Of a stretch of DNA of 64,000 nucleotides, positions 1 to 12,622 are shown one piece after another (position 1 is the first letter of the stretch; every line of letters begins with the position of its first letter). The position numbers were made by a program, and so were the translations under genes. Origin of the DNA: Helichrysum umbraculigerum (taxonomy: Eukaryota; Streptophyta; Magnoliopsida; Asterales; Asteraceae); NCBI GenBank assembly GCA_949592205.1, contig CATIUR010000006.1, positions 8,511,001 to 8,575,000 on the forward strand, written 5' to 3'. The notes beneath the pieces are model-generated. The model saw nothing but the letters and a program-made list of their open reading frames with translations, ran no database searches and was not told the origin of the DNA.

Positions 1-253
1 GCCTATTGAGTGTCTAGCATAAACATGTTTAAGTCTCGGTTCTCTCGTGGTCAGAGTCTTCTATTGTACCCTGTTCAGCCATAACTACTTTCAGATCTTA
101 CACCATCTTTGCTTAATTGTACATAGTTGATCAGGCTATGTTAAATTAAACTCGTATGATGTAATCACTGAACCAGTTATACCTAATAAGGAATACTGCC
201 TAATGGTCATAGTCTAGGCTCACTAAATGCAACCTAGTTCGCTATAACCTTAG
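1..253 (-). other. Leader region of a minus-strand LTR retrotransposon
   Basis: Read on the minus strand, this is the untranslated leader just downstream of the PBS. It matches, in reverse complement, the leader at about 51108-51360 of the gag-only element (for example the stretch around the no-longer-shared PBS and the conserved GCATTTAGTG and CCTGATCAACTATG words). No coding sequence is visible. The rest of the element lies left of the window. Confidence 0.75.
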
Positions 254-265
254 GCTCTGATACCA
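254..265 (-). other. Primer binding site of the left-end element
   Basis: On the minus strand this reads TGGTATCAGAGC, the usual plant PBS complementary to the 3' end of initiator methionine tRNA. It lies 3 nt from the end of the LTR at 269-2616. It fixes the element as minus-strand with its body to the left. Confidence 0.85.
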
Positions 266-268
266 ATC

Positions 269-2616
269 TGTAACACCCTCAAATTTAATGATTTGCGGAA
301 GCTTGATTTGGGTGTTACTAATCAATAACAAGGCGCAAAGATAAATAGCAAACGACTCTATATGCGTCGTTTTAACAAAATATATTGATAACTGAAATGT
401 TTACAACATTTAAAGCTTTACAAAGCTCGAGTTTAAATAAAATGAGATTTCAGTACATAAGTACTTGTACAAAATATACTAATGCAAGAAAATCTCAATC
501 GTCTGTATGCTGACTCGAGCTAAGGTCCTGAAGCATAAACATCCTACTGCTGGGTACCTGCGATATATGCTAAAAGGTCAGCTATAAAGCTGGTGAGCTC
601 ACAGGTTTGAAATCAGTTATTATAGTATGAACCGCAAGATTTAAATAATGAATTGCATCTAGAAATTAAATAATGAATTGCATCCCGCAATTAAATGATA
701 GTCATCGTGTATACAGCCATGAGCACATAGTTGAGCTTAACTCGAGGGTCGGGTCCCCTATAGAGAATTCCGGGCGAGGTGCCTCCACGAATGCCTAATC
801 CACATTCGTCTTCCCAAATATTAGTACGTCCGTTTACCCGGTTAGTGCTTGCTAACCCGGACGAGGTGGGTCAATCCTATATGGTACCATATACTAATAT
901 TCACGCTACAACGTATTAACAACTATGCTGACGGAGGACTTTAAAATGATTAGTTTCGAAAAACTCATGTAGTATATGAAAAGTTGGTACTTGCGTTCAC
1001 ATGTTAAAAGTTGAGCAGTATATCACACCCCTGAGTAAAACAGTAAAAAGAGGGGCTATGAGACTCACCTGAGTCTGAATGCGTTTAAACAAACGTAAGT
1101 TGATTAGCGAGAAATGAAGTCCAACGACTTGTAACCTGAGGGTGTCCACGACACGCGATGGTTATAATCATGATTGGGTATCTCAAAAGATCACCCTTGT
1201 AGTTGTTACACAACTATATATATATGTCCAAATTACTACGATTTGGTTGATTTGTTAAGTGTTTGAAAACATGTACGGCCCGTTGGTGACGGATTTGAAA
1301 TAATAAACCTTAAGTATTATTATCAGGTAATTGGCGTTTTGCACTTGAAAGTGTGTCCTAAAGTGTTTTATAAGTCGTATCATATAAGGGTTTGAGGTTA
1401 TATAGTTCCGACACTTAGTGAAATTGAAATTTGAAAACATGTTGTTTTATGCGACACAAAGTTCGTTATGCGACACAAGGGTTGTGTCGCATAGTAGTGC
1501 GACACAATGTCCATACGACACAAGGGTTGTGTCGCATGGATGCGAAATGCTGATTCAACAGCGACATAGTGATTGTGTCGTATGGGGTATGCGACATAGT
1601 GGTTGTGTCGCAGGACTTGCGACACTAAATATCTGGTACGACATAAGGTACGACACAAGGGATTTTATGCGACATAAAGGCCAAAATACGACACAACATG
1701 CGACACAATGCTTGTGTCGCATGGATGAACACCAGCCCAGAAAGTCCGGCTGTTAACGTTTTTCCGGCGAAAAATCCGTTTTAAACTCGTTTTTAAGCTA
1801 TGAAATCGTGTTCTATACATTGTAATGGACATATACTAGTTATAAAAACAACCACAAATGAAAAATACTAAGAATCGAGGGATTTCGGGATTTTGTCGGA
1901 AACTTACAAATTGTCGAAATGGAAATCCGGAAAGATAGAAATGTAGATCGTCGCGAGGTGGTCGTGAATCTCTAAAAATATTGGTGATCCGAGTGCGTAT
2001 AATGGCGTTATTTGGCGTTTTTGTGGTCGGTGGTGGTTTTGGAATAAAGAGAGAAAATAGAGTAAGTGAGAGAGAGGAAAGAGAGAAATGAAAAGAAAGA
2101 AAAGAAAATGGGAGGTTAAGTCCCCCATTTTCGGTTTCCGTCTCCGTGCTCCGCGTGGTGTTCGTTTTCTCCGTCGTTTAACGTTTCAATAAATATTTTA
2201 CATATTAAATGGTAAGTTTTAAAATACGAATTATTACGCGATATTTTATTTAAATATTTTACAATTCCATTTATATTTGAGTTATAAAATGTAAGTTTGT
2301 TTATTTAGTTTGCGCGTTTTAAACATTTTGAATTGTGTACGATCTGTTTGTACGATACGATTGACTACGAAATATTATCATAATAATATTTTTGACATAA
2401 AGCGTTATTTAATAAAATTGGTCACCAACGTCCGTATAAAATTGAATCGAAATACATTTGATTTAAATTGCGTACGATTTAATCAAATCGCATTTTCGTA
2501 TATATTCAACAATATATATATAATTCGATACATTAATTAGCCTAACACAGAACTAATTACATGTATTAACATACGATTAGGCACTAATTACTAGTCCTAA
2601 TTTGGCGGGTGTTACA
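269..2616 (-). mobile_element. LTR (5' LTR of a minus-strand gypsy-type element)
   Basis: A 2348-bp LTR bounded by TGTAACACCC at the left and GGGTGTTACA at the right, with the PBS abutting its left edge. Its ends, the stretch near CTCACCTGAGTCTG and the internal cluster of GCGACACAA dyads match the LTRs at 46647-51092 and 53783-56843 in the opposite orientation. It is therefore the same family, though clearly diverged. Short ORFs inside it are made of the repeats and are not genes. The 5-bp target duplication could not be confirmed because the right flank is a related LTR fragment. Confidence 0.8.
1449..1726. repeat. Dyad repeat cluster GCGACACAA/TTGTGTCGC
   Basis: About ten copies of GCGACAYAA or its complement are paired as short inverted arms with variable loops (for example at 1699-1722). 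The same cluster lies at the equivalent place in the LTRs at 47.3 and 55.0 kb. Spacing is irregular, so it is not a simple satellite. Confidence 0.8.
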
Positions 2617-3372
2617 GGTAATGTCAAGTAAGTAGATGTCTCGCAAGATCATCTAGGCTAGTTGTTCATACAACCCATTGTGTCCGAATGTTGGTTCGTT
2701 ATCGTTTGTTCTTAGAAAACAAGGTTGGACCGTTGGTGACGGTTTGTATTAATAATCCAAGGTGTTATCGTTATATGTATCGTTGAATCAGATTTCATTA
2801 TTCGTAAGTGTTTGACATTTAGTGTGAAAAGTATTTACGACATCTAATGACGGGGGTCCGGGGGCAGCGCCCCTGGTAGCGGGGTCCAAGGGGCGGCAGC
2901 CCCTAGCGGGGTCCGTGCGGTGTTCGTTTTCTCCGTCTTTTACCTTAACTATTTATTTCTACCCGTGAATTATCCTTTTTAAAATACGAAGGTTATTAAA
3001 TAATTTACTTAAATTATTTCTTTAAATCTTTAATTGTTTGAAATATAATTTAGTTTAAATACGTTTGAATACTTTTGTTTTTAAATCGTGTAAACTTTAA
3101 CCAAGTGATACGAGATAATTTCTAATTATTGAAAAATAGCATTTTGGGTCATAATTGCGTTATTTTAGTTTATAAACATTGTTCACCAACGTCCGTATTA
3201 ATCGAATAGAATTTCATTCTATTTAAATTGCGTACGATTTAAGTCAAATCGCAAAGTTGTATATATTTACCAATATATAATCCGATACATAAATTAGCCT
3301 AACACAGAACTAATTACATGTATTAACAAAGAATTAGGCACTAATTCTAGTCCTAATTTGCCGGTTGTTACA
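2617..3372 (-). mobile_element. Internally deleted relative of the neighbouring LTR
   Basis: It ends in GGTTGTTACA at 3372 and repeats, in order, the landmarks of the previous LTR: the CGTTGGTGACGG stretch, the GGTGTTCGTTTTCTCCGTC stretch and the terminal TTAGCCTAACACAGAACTAA stretch. Its central part, including the dyad cluster, is missing, and a GC-rich insert sits near the deletion point. The simplest reading is that the element at left inserted into, or recombined with, an older LTR copy. Confidence 0.65.
2851..2925. repeat. GC-rich direct repeat block in AT-rich LTR remnant
   Basis: Two to three imperfect copies of GCGGGGTCC plus GGGGCAGCGCCCC-like text occupy 75 bp, sharply more GC-rich than the flanks. 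The block lies where the full LTR carries about 0.8 kb of other sequence. The first copy is partly self-complementary (GGGGCAGCGCCCC). Confidence 0.65.
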
Positions 3373-3374
3373 GA

Positions 3375-3614
3375 ATGTATTCAAGCATGATTAACATAAT
3401 GACAGTTATATTGCTATTAATCACACACATTTCATTCTCTCAAATGACATTCTTTTCAACTGAGAGACCATGCAATAAGGATTATTTTACGGGATATAAC
3501 CGGTGCCGTCAACGGTACCTACACATAATATGTGTTGATGGTAAATCATTTCCATCAAAATCTAAACTTTTACGCTTCATGAAACGCCCCGAAAACAGAA
3601 CCATTTTTTTTTAA
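3375..3614 (+). CDS. Possible small secreted peptide, 79 aa
   Basis: The ORF starts with ATG two bases after the LTR remnant ends. Residues about 6-22 form a hydrophobic stretch (IMTVILLLITHISFS) that would serve as a signal peptide. The rest is basic, with three cysteines (about 33, 43 and 52), and ends in a Lys/Arg-rich tail. I recognise no family: an odd cysteine count does not fit a standard defensin, and the ORF could be the first exon of a longer gene or chance. An LTR edge directly against the start codon means any native promoter has been displaced. No splice sites or TATA box were identified. Confidence 0.3.
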   Translation: MYSSMINIMTVILLLITHISFSQMTFFSTERPCNKDYFTGYNRCRQRYLHIICVDGKSFPSKSKLLRFMKRPENRTIFF

Positions 3615-3731
3615 CTCACTGAAACATACTCTATTAGGTCCCACATCTAAAATATGACATTATAGACTCGTTATATCGTTCCCTTTTAATCAAATAATGA
3701 CTTAAATAACAAAATGTTGAATTTACAAGAG

Positions 3732-3896
3732 ATTCCCCAGGAATGACTCTCATTCCTCAGGAACCAGGCATGCTGTTAACACTTGGATTCGGATTCCCCA
3801 GGAATGACTCCCATTCCCCAGGAATCAGGGTTGCTGTTAGAACTAAATTTCAGATTCCTCAGGAATGACTCCGATTCCCCAGGAATCAGGGCTGCA
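3732..3896. repeat. Minisatellite, about 60-bp unit with ATTCCCCAGGAAT dyads
   Basis: Three tandem units start near 3732, 3791 and 3852. Each contains two near-palindromes of the form ATTCCYCAGGAAT separated by GACTC, followed by CAGGNNTGCTG in the first two units. The units differ by a few substitutions. Confidence 0.85.
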
Positions 3897-3904
3897 CAAA
3901 CTAA

Positions 3905-4078
3905 TACCAAAATACAAATTTCCGACGCGCATAACTTTTTACTCGTAAACACTTAGGCCCTGAAAATTTTCAGGCACCTCCATAATGTCAAAATGAAACT
4001 TTCTATTTTCGCACTTTTCCAAAATACACGTTTTACGAGAAAACAGATGTATAACCTCTTTTCGACCATTTTAACCTC
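3905..4078 (-). other. LTR core block shared with 62385-62540
   Basis: Read on the minus strand, this block and the plus strand at 62385-62540 share the words CCGTTTTCTCGTAAAA or close variants, GAAAGTTT, GGAGGTGCCTG and ATGCGCGT in the same order. In both places the block is followed by an unrelated dyad repeat cluster. Confidence 0.55.
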
Positions 4079-5579
4079 TTTTTGACTACCAATCAAATCA
4101 CAAACCACACACAATTGAACTCTACTCTTTTGCACACTTATTTAACTCCTCAAAACAAACTTAAAGCAAATGAAAACCAACCCATGACACCACCACACAT
4201 TAAATTCACCACCTAACCACTTTCAACCCATTTTGACACCTTAATGACCCATTTCATAATTCAACCATTTTTTAACCAATTCAACACTCAAACCACATTT
4301 GTTTGACCAATTCAAGGCTATTGACAATGTGTCCACTTCACATTTGACCAACCAATCACAATTGACACTTGACCACATTTCACTATGTTTGACCTAAAGC
4401 AACACCAATTATAATCCAATGACTTCATACCCTTTGTATACACATACACAAGACTCTATATTCTTTGTTTGACTTTCAAAGTCAAATACAACATGTTGAC
4501 TAACATATTTAAATCCAAAAACTTCTTATTTGGGCGATTTACACAATTGCATATCAAAACAACAATTCAAAGAGAAGGAGCATTCTAACCACAAAGCAAG
4601 CTCCATATCCATATCACTACCATAAACACATTCTCTATCCACGTGTCTCTACCAACACATCAACCTACAACATAAAACATCAACGGGGTAAGCACAACCG
4701 CTTAGTAAGTACACAAGCAATCAAATGAATGATTCACATAACACATTTAACACATATCAACAAATGTCTACTTAACCACATATTCACTGAGCTCTGAACA
4801 CTGATCACTGAGCACCATACCACATCGATATGCATGCTAACACTATTTCACTGAGTACCATACCACAACAGTATGCATACTAACACTGTTTCACTGCATA
4901 AGCATATTCCACATAATCCACAAACTACATAATCAACACAATAATCAATTTAACATAACATCATAACCACATAATCTCCAATATTTAATCCACATATATG
5001 AACACATTATCTTCCACCCGACCGTGTAGCCTCTTGCTCGGAAGCAATCCGGATCCAACACAATCGAATCATACACAACAACATAATCAACAACATAAAC
5101 AATTAACTTCTCCCTTGATTATGCAAACCTCTAGCTCGGAAGCTATCCGGTACATACACAATCAATTCACCCATTTGACCCCCGTATCACTTACCTCGAT
5201 AATTTAGCCGATTTCACAACACTTGGTCACAAAAGCTTTCCACTTCTTTCAATCCCCTATGTTAGGAAGAATCAAGGAAGGAGTAATCTCATGTTTCTAG
5301 CTTCGATTTGAGATTTAAGAACTGAAATTAAATGAACCCTAGCTTCCTGCGTTTTCTTCTTGTACGTGGAAATGAAACTGGAATGTTTTAGAATGGGAAT
5401 AGAATAAAACACGTACACATGTATATATTTCTGTTTAAATTTTATTCCCGTACTTTTTATTGTCTGGAACTTAAAACTTATTCACGTATTCTATTATTTT
5501 AAATCACTTAAATAACACCACTTTAAAATATTTATACCCTCATGCACTAAAATAATACCTTTAAATTTTGGGGTGTTAC

Positions 5580-5971
5580 ACTTCATCATCATAAATCATG
5601 TAAATGTTCAGTCCCTTCTTAAAACTAAACAACACTTAATTTAGGTGCCGTTAACTGCACCAATAATTATATATTTTTTTTGTTTTTACACTAAAGGTTA
5701 GCCGGTACATACAAAAAAACGTAAAGGAGACGTGCAACCTGTGGGCTTTGGGATTCCTGCTACCTAGTTTTGTTGTCGGGCGGCATTCTTAACTCCAACT
5801 ACTTGTAATCTTGTGGCTACTTAATACTTATCTAGCTAGCTAGGTTGTTATTTTTTGAATGGTTATATACTTTAGGAACAGAGTTTATGATATATATTAA
5901 GGATCATATAATATAATATAATATGTTTGATTTCTTATTGGGAGCATGTTTGATCCATCATATGATAATTA
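5580..5971. other. Non-coding, no gene seen
   Basis: AT-rich sequence between the LTR remnant and the possible Helitron end. No ORF, promoter or known repeat could be supported. Confidence 0.6.
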
Positions 5972-6002
5972 ACTAGTATTTTACCCGGGCTTTGCCCAGT
6001 TC
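5972..6002 (-). mobile_element. Possible Helitron 3' terminus
   Basis: On the minus strand the sequence is GGGCAAAGCCC (a 4-bp stem with an AAA loop), then GGGTAAAATA, then CTAGT. A hairpin roughly ten bases before CTRR followed by T is the known Helitron 3' end. The element body would extend to higher coordinates. I found no matching 5' TC end and no Rep/helicase ORF, so this is a weak call. Confidence 0.3.
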
Positions 6003-8460
6003 AACTGATAAATCTATATTGAAAAATGATGATAGCATTTGCCTTTAAAGATAGATCAAAAAATTGTTCACATTTTATACAGAAACAACATGAAGAATAT
6101 CATAGATGTGACCCACTTAAGGAGACCAGTGGCAACCAAAAACATTAACAACAAACTATCTATCATAGGAGATGTATTATGTTCAGAGTCCCCACAGTGT
6201 GTTATGTCAGCTAATATAAGTTTATGTCAATAAGTTAATAAGCTCTCTTGGAATGGAATAAGTCAAAAATACAATATATAGTTTGTTGTTACTGTCGGTG
6301 TGCATATCGGGCCATGCCTGTAAAATTGGATACTCTTCGACGTTTGGTGTAGCCATGCCTCCCAAAAATTGGATACAGGGAAATTACAGTCGGGTGTACA
6401 TATCGGGCGGGGTCATACATGGTGGGGTGAAAAAGTGCTTTAAATAGAAATTTCAGTGGAAGTTTAAAACAACACTAAAATATGCAAAAAAGCGAAATAG
6501 AATTTTGTAGAAGTTTAAAAGCTGTTTTTTAGTACATATAATAGTAAATAATAATTTACTCCGTATGTATGTTGTACATGCACGTGGTCTCCATGGTCCT
6601 ACCTGGATATTATTAATAGAGACGCTATATCCGGTCTCCAATTTTAATTTAGTAGGCACTAATTTTACTGGCTCACACTATTAACTTGTTACCGTAATGT
6701 ATCCTGGATATTTTTAATATATGATGTACTAAAAAGTAGGCTGTAAATTAGTAACCATAACATCGTAACCGCTCTTGTTACAAGATAACACTATACATTC
6801 AAATGATATGACAGAATTAGAGATAGATACAGACCCAAAAAAAAATAGGGAACGTGGGAGAGGTTAGAGAACCCGGTGGATTAGGCCAATACAGTATAGA
6901 ACGTGGGTGGTTGGGGGAGCCTCCTGCCAGTAACCGCATCAAAAAGTAACCGAAACCTATCTTTATTAGCAATGGCGGATCCAGAAATCCAAGTGATCCG
7001 TAGCACAATTTTTTTCATAGTATTAAATAGATAATTTTATTATGAACATGTACGATTTTATTAGAAATTAGTATTTTTTAGAATAAATAACAAATAAAAT
7101 GGACTAATCATTTATCAAATCAGTAGCAGAACTTGTTTGGACCCGTAGCAATAGCAATAAAATCAACATTTTCTATAAAAATTACACTTCGCATGACAAA
7201 CGGACCCGTAGCAAGCGCTACCCCTAACTTCTACATGGCTCCGCCCCTGTTTATTAGACGACTTAGATTTAAAGGTGGAATAAGCTCTCTTGGAATGGAA
7301 TAAGTCATAAATACAATAGATACAGTAATGAATACACAACGGAAAGATGTTACGACAGGAAGACATTTTTAAATATGCAAATGTTTTACAAACCCACCTT
7401 ATTTGAATAATAACTTTAAGAAACAGCATATTTTACCAACTATGAAAACAATAAAAGCATTAATTATAAGATTAGTTGAAGCTGAAACTAAAACTAAAAT
7501 ACAGAAAGGGACAAAAATCAAGTTGTATAAGTTCTTGAATAGTAATTTTTAAATAAGAAGTTAAATACTCATAAGTAAATTAAAAAAATACATGAATGAA
7601 TGAGCGTGGTGTCCAATTTTAAAAAGAGCAAATAATATATTATTAAAGAGTTGGCTTTTACAGGCATCATGTTGTGAACTATAGTATATTTTACAGGGAA
7701 TAAGTGAAAAAATTTTATAGAGGGACAAAATATAATGAATTTTTATAAAAAATGAGGGCGTCTGCAAAAAAAAAAAAAAAAAATGCATGAATGTTTTACA
7801 GTAAGTGGACATATTGGAGTTTAAAGGAAGGAAGTGAAAAACCTTTATACAGGGACAAACTATCCTGGATTTTTATAAACCTGTATGTTTTCGATAGAGA
7901 AAGGATATCCAGCCTCCAGCGTATATCCTGGATGTTTTCAAGAGTGACAAGATATCCACTTTATTAGAATATAACCTGTATGTTTTCAATAGAGAAAGGA
8001 TATCCAGTCTCCAGCATAGTACCTGGATTTTTCAATACGCACAGTATAGGCAGTCTACAGGGCATGCGAATACTTTACATGAAGCAATTGTATAACCTGT
8101 ATTAATAAAAAAGGACATACAAGTATTTGGTTAAATATTCTGCTACTACAATTGGATTATACAAATATATACTTTTTACAGGAAGCAAGTGCAGAGCAGT
8201 TACGAAAAAAAACAAAAAGGATACAAAACGAAACATAATACCACTATCCATACAGGCTTTATAAAAATAATGAAGTAAATAAAAAAAAATTAATTTATCA
8301 CACGATTTGCTTGGTACCTCCAACAAAATCCAGTCTCCAGAATAGTACCTGGATGTTTTCAATACACACAGTATATCCAGTCATTAGGGCATGGGAATAT
8401 TTTACATAAACCAAGTGTAGATCACGTGTTAATAAAAACAATTACGTAAATTAAAAAATA
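6003..8460. repeat. Region of diverged short duplications, no gene
   Basis: Several segments occur twice. AAGCTCTCTTGGAATGGAAT is at 6240 and 7281. The stretch CTCCAGNATAGTACCTGGAT with about 100 bp downstream is at about 7990 and 8325. GATAGAGAAAGGATATCCAG-like text recurs from 7890 to 8000, and AGGGACAAAMTAT is at about 7722 and 7850. A run of A lies at 7766-7783. ORFs here are short and unconvincing. Confidence 0.6.
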
Positions 8461-10926
8461 TCTCACACGATTGCAACTACGATGTTGAGTAAGCCATAGT
8501 TATTCAAGTTGATTTTGCTTATTTCTCTCAAAGGCATCATTGTATATTTTTTATGAAACAGAGGGAGTATACAAAAGTACCTGATCGTATAAGAAGAATA
8601 TCGATGTGGAGAACATTCTTAGGGCCCATTCAACAATAGCACAGCTTGAGTTAGATTCCAAGTATATTAACGTGCATTCTACAAAGAAACTTAGCAAACT
8701 GATGGTAAAATCCGCGAACAACATCTTAATTACTCCAAAGAAGCATCATTCTTTAGTACGTGTGAAATAGACTATACATATTTACATACACTATAAAACA
8801 CACACACACCCCGAGAGATAATGACTGACGTTCATACACGCAATAGAATTCAAGGCATGTGGCAGATGGTACCTTCTTTTGGTTTTAATATGCAGCAGAG
8901 CACATAGGTGATGAGACATAGCCAGATATAAAAAGAATTCAACTCAACAAAAGATACCAACAACAGAGCTTACAACCAGAGCACCTGTGCTACACACCTG
9001 GCACCAAAACTACACATATGACATATGACTTGCTTTGAGAGATAGTTATGTATTGTTGTACTACAATATATCACGCATAACTCAAATGAATAATCTTAAG
9101 AAATCATGCAGTAACTACTTTATGGAAACAAACTGTATAATAAAAAGAAAATAAAGTAAAATGAGTTCACCCGTGGCATAACGCCCGATTTCACGTAAGT
9201 GGGCCCAAGAATAAACCACACCAAGAGACCATCAAGGGTGCCTCTTAACATCCCACAAAACGCAGAGAATGTAAGGTAGGGTGTGGTTCACTCAGTTGTA
9301 GCTTCACATAATGATTCAGGGTTCCCCATGTTTATTCTATTCTTGCTTTCATTGTATAGCTTAAAACGTTCAGACCCGATCACTTCCAGTGCTACTGGAA
9401 ACTGCAAAAAACACATATGGAGTTATAAAATATGTGAAGTTACTTACTACCACCAAGTGATACATATAAAATATAGTGGAGCAAGTGATTTTGATCCACT
9501 TTGAGTTCTGTTTATCTTAGACGGGTCACATCCGATTCAAATGGGTAGGGTAAAACAGGTTGGAAGTCAACCAAAGCATTGTTTTTAACGCATTTAACCT
9601 ATTAAATTCATTTACTACGCATCGCATAAAGGGTTGCAAGTCAGTACACGTGTACTTAAAAAGACCCATTTTGGCCTGACCTCCCATCTAAACTGTAGCA
9701 AATTTCATCATTTTACTTCATATTACCTGTGTTTTGGTGACTACGGCCAATACGATTTACTGCATACATTAACGCTATTCAGCAAGAAGACAATAAAAGA
9801 GTTGATGTTAGCATTTAGCACATATATTGAGAATCAAACATATTACTATCCAAGTTCAAATTTGCAATTGATGAACTCTCTTTTATAGTTAAAAGGATCA
9901 AATTGCTTCCTACTGTAATTGTTGTTCTAAACATTGATATTACTCTTTTTCTCCTCCAACATCACTACAATCGTTGTTTTAAACATACAATGAATATGTT
10001 TTACTCTTGAAAGCGAAATGTATACTCGAGTTTTGGGATAGAGATTAGAAAGGATATGAAAACTACATGCCTTAATGATCTGAAGGGTTAGAAAAGTGAA
10101 CCAAACGACTATGAGCGTTGTGAGCATCTTCCAAAGTATATTAGACAAGAAAAAAAAATGCAAAATTTGATAAAAAAAAATATCTCACAAAGAAAATACC
10201 TTGATATGTATAGCACAAATCTAAATCCTTAAGCTAAAGATGGTCACCATTGGCGTTTTCTCCTCTTTTGGAATAAGCAACTCAAGTGTGAATCAGCTGT
10301 AAGTATTTGATAATGTGAAAGTATCCTTTCAGTTGTGCCAAATGCCCATTGAAACCTCTAATATTTCATAACGCGAAAGGCGAAAGCATCCTTTCAGTTG
10401 CTCGGGTAACCTGTAAAGCTCATATATTGGGTAAAAGGAAACATTTGTAAAAGAACAAATGAAATGAGTTCTTACTAAAAAACAGCAGTACATAAGAAGG
10501 CATTTGATTCATATCAAGGATTTCCCCTCATCATCAAAACATCCAAGATCCATTTTATAAACAAAATTTATCTATGTACCGGTCATATCAAAGCCAGACG
10601 ATTAAGGAAACAGTGAAAGCCTCAATTTAGACTAATTAATAAAACCATGAATCGTTGTCGCTTCTTTAGATCTTGGAATCTCTTCACAAAAAAAATTCAG
10701 ATCTAATTCAATGAAAATTGTTAGTGCATAACAAAGAAAGCGAATGATTGACATAAAGGTTATGCATAACAAAAAAGGTTATGCGGAAAAGGTTATGCAT
10801 AATCACATTTCAGACACTACAAAAACACGGGCACACCTCATACTGTGTACTGGGTCCAGCCATCTAGCCACCTCCGTCAAATTTATATGCATCTTCCCGC
10901 ATAAGGCAGAATTTCAGTAAAGAAAA
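8461..10926. other. AT-rich, no gene identified
   Basis: No complete gene is visible. A minus-strand stretch at about 9165-9270 reads openly for about 35 codons and another at 10240-10300 ends in a basic tail, but neither has good splice sites or a recognised family. A fragment near 8555-8575 (CAGAGGGAGTATAC) resembles the end of a Stowaway-type MITE. Confidence 0.4.
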
Positions 10927-11427
10927 CTACAACCAAACCAAGTCTGAGAAAGTGGGAGCTGAAGATTTTACATGAAATATGAAGCCTATGGTGTCAATGT
11001 GATCAAGGAACTCCTTCCACTCCTACCCAATGCACATCTGCAAACAAAGCCGCCATATCTCGTCATAAGTTGAATGAAATATGAAGTTGATAGATAACAT
11101 TTTAAGAAATTCTTTTACCTAAACATACAAGATGAGATACAAAAAATCTTGAGTTAGGTTGCACGTTCATATGTATAATACAGTACCTGAGCACTCTCAT
11201 TAACAGCAGGATTTGGCCAGAGAGATATTTTCCCCTGCATTGGATGAACAATTAGGGAAGTTAATGTAAAATATATCAAGTTCTTAAAATCAAAATTAAC
11301 TCTAAAAATAGATTAGGTTAAAATGATAGAGTATTACTGACAGCAATCCAAAATAATGATGTACCCAATGACACCAATCCCAGTTCCCCAAATTATGTAA
11401 GACTCAAACTTATAAGTGGCAAAATGA

Positions 11428-11552
11428 ATGAGTCGGGTCAGGTCACGAGTCTAGATGGGTTTGGGTCTAAATGAGTCCAGGTCTAGATGGGTCATTTAAA
11501 AGGATGGGTCTAAACGGGTCCGGGTGAAATGGGTCTCGAGTTGGGTCGACTG
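11428..11552. repeat. Degenerate GGGTC-rich tandem repeat
   Basis: Roughly eight imperfect units of the type TAAACGGGTC or TAGATGGGTC lie in an otherwise AT-rich intron-like region. It looks like slippage-type low-complexity DNA. Confidence 0.6.
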
Positions 11553-12622
11553 CAACTTTTTATCTTTGATAACATGATATTAGAAGCATTATACCTCGAA
11601 TACGACCACCACCACCACAGTTGGGTAAGAACAGTATAAAACCTTATTATAAAACTTGTAATCATTTATATCCTATAAACTATTTATACATTCCTGTAAA
11701 ATAAGACAGCATAGTGTTTTGGCTTAGTCTGATCTGTACTATACATTACCCTTCTGACCCACCCATTGGCTACCTCTACGATATAATTAACTCATTTGAT
11801 TAATAGTGATCAATATTATCCAAGTAAAAACAATTACCTTTTGAGAGGTGGCTCATCAGGTCATCCGACCCGACCTTTCCATGGATGCAAGCACGTCAAT
11901 AATGTTTGTAGCTCTCTTGCCACTAATTTGAAGTTCTGGCAATTTCTTGCTAATAGCTTGGTTGGATGTTATCAGAAGCATGTCAAAGGCTAGGTTCAAA
12001 GTTTATATACTACATGCTAACATGAAAAAGTAAAGATTCTAACCAATGTTCAAAACTTTAAAATAGGTTAATGAGTAAAAACAATGTAAGTAATAATTAT
12101 TGTTAATAAGTTTGTAAACCTACCTCTTAGCAGCATGTTGCCTTAGAAGCAAATCCAAGACCCTTAAAGCTTCATAAAATTGATCAGACTCTTGGCTTAA
12201 AGTGCATTGAGTATTAAGACGTGTCCTTCTATCAAGCTGCAATCCTTAATAAAACACATGAAAGAAGTCAAATTCCTTATAACATAGTTTGTCTAATTAT
12301 GTTTAACACATTAATAGTTATAAAATATAATAATAACATCTGTCAGCAATAAGGCAGAATATCTAGACAGATATGGATATAAAGTAGAAGTTAGTTCAAA
12401 TGAAATTGGTCAAATGGGATCGAAAGTCATCCAAAGTGCATTTTCCAATTCATTGAATCTTAAATTGATTCATTCAAATAGTCACGTATATAATACACTG
12501 GTTATTTATAAAAAAAACTGTAAAATTTCAAAATTTCCCATCCCGCCCCAATAAAAATTCATTCTTATTGACCCAAACCCCTTGAACTATTTACAAGGTG
12601 ACTGTTTTAGTGGTTCACAAAC

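Larger units (their letters stand above)
3640..5579 (-). mobile_element. LTR remnant of a third family (left edge uncertain)
   Basis: On the minus strand it begins TGTAACACCCCAAAATTTAAAG at 5579 and runs leftwards. It holds a strongly guanine-poor plus strand, paired CTCGGAAGCNATCCGG words (5038 and 5137), a block shared with 62.4 kb, and a minisatellite. No matching TGT end or PBS is seen at the left, so it is truncated somewhere before 3640. No coding sequence is visible. Confidence 0.55.

Noticed and set aside
1449..1726. CRISPR-like repeat and spacer appearance
   Set aside because: Spacing is irregular, repeats are inverted pairs inside an LTR, and the sequence is plant nuclear DNA.
12124..12236. 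Argonaute 4 exon (EALRVLDLLLRQ resemblance)
   Set aside because: Neighbouring exons do not continue with Argonaute PAZ or PIWI text, so the similarity is too short to name the gene.
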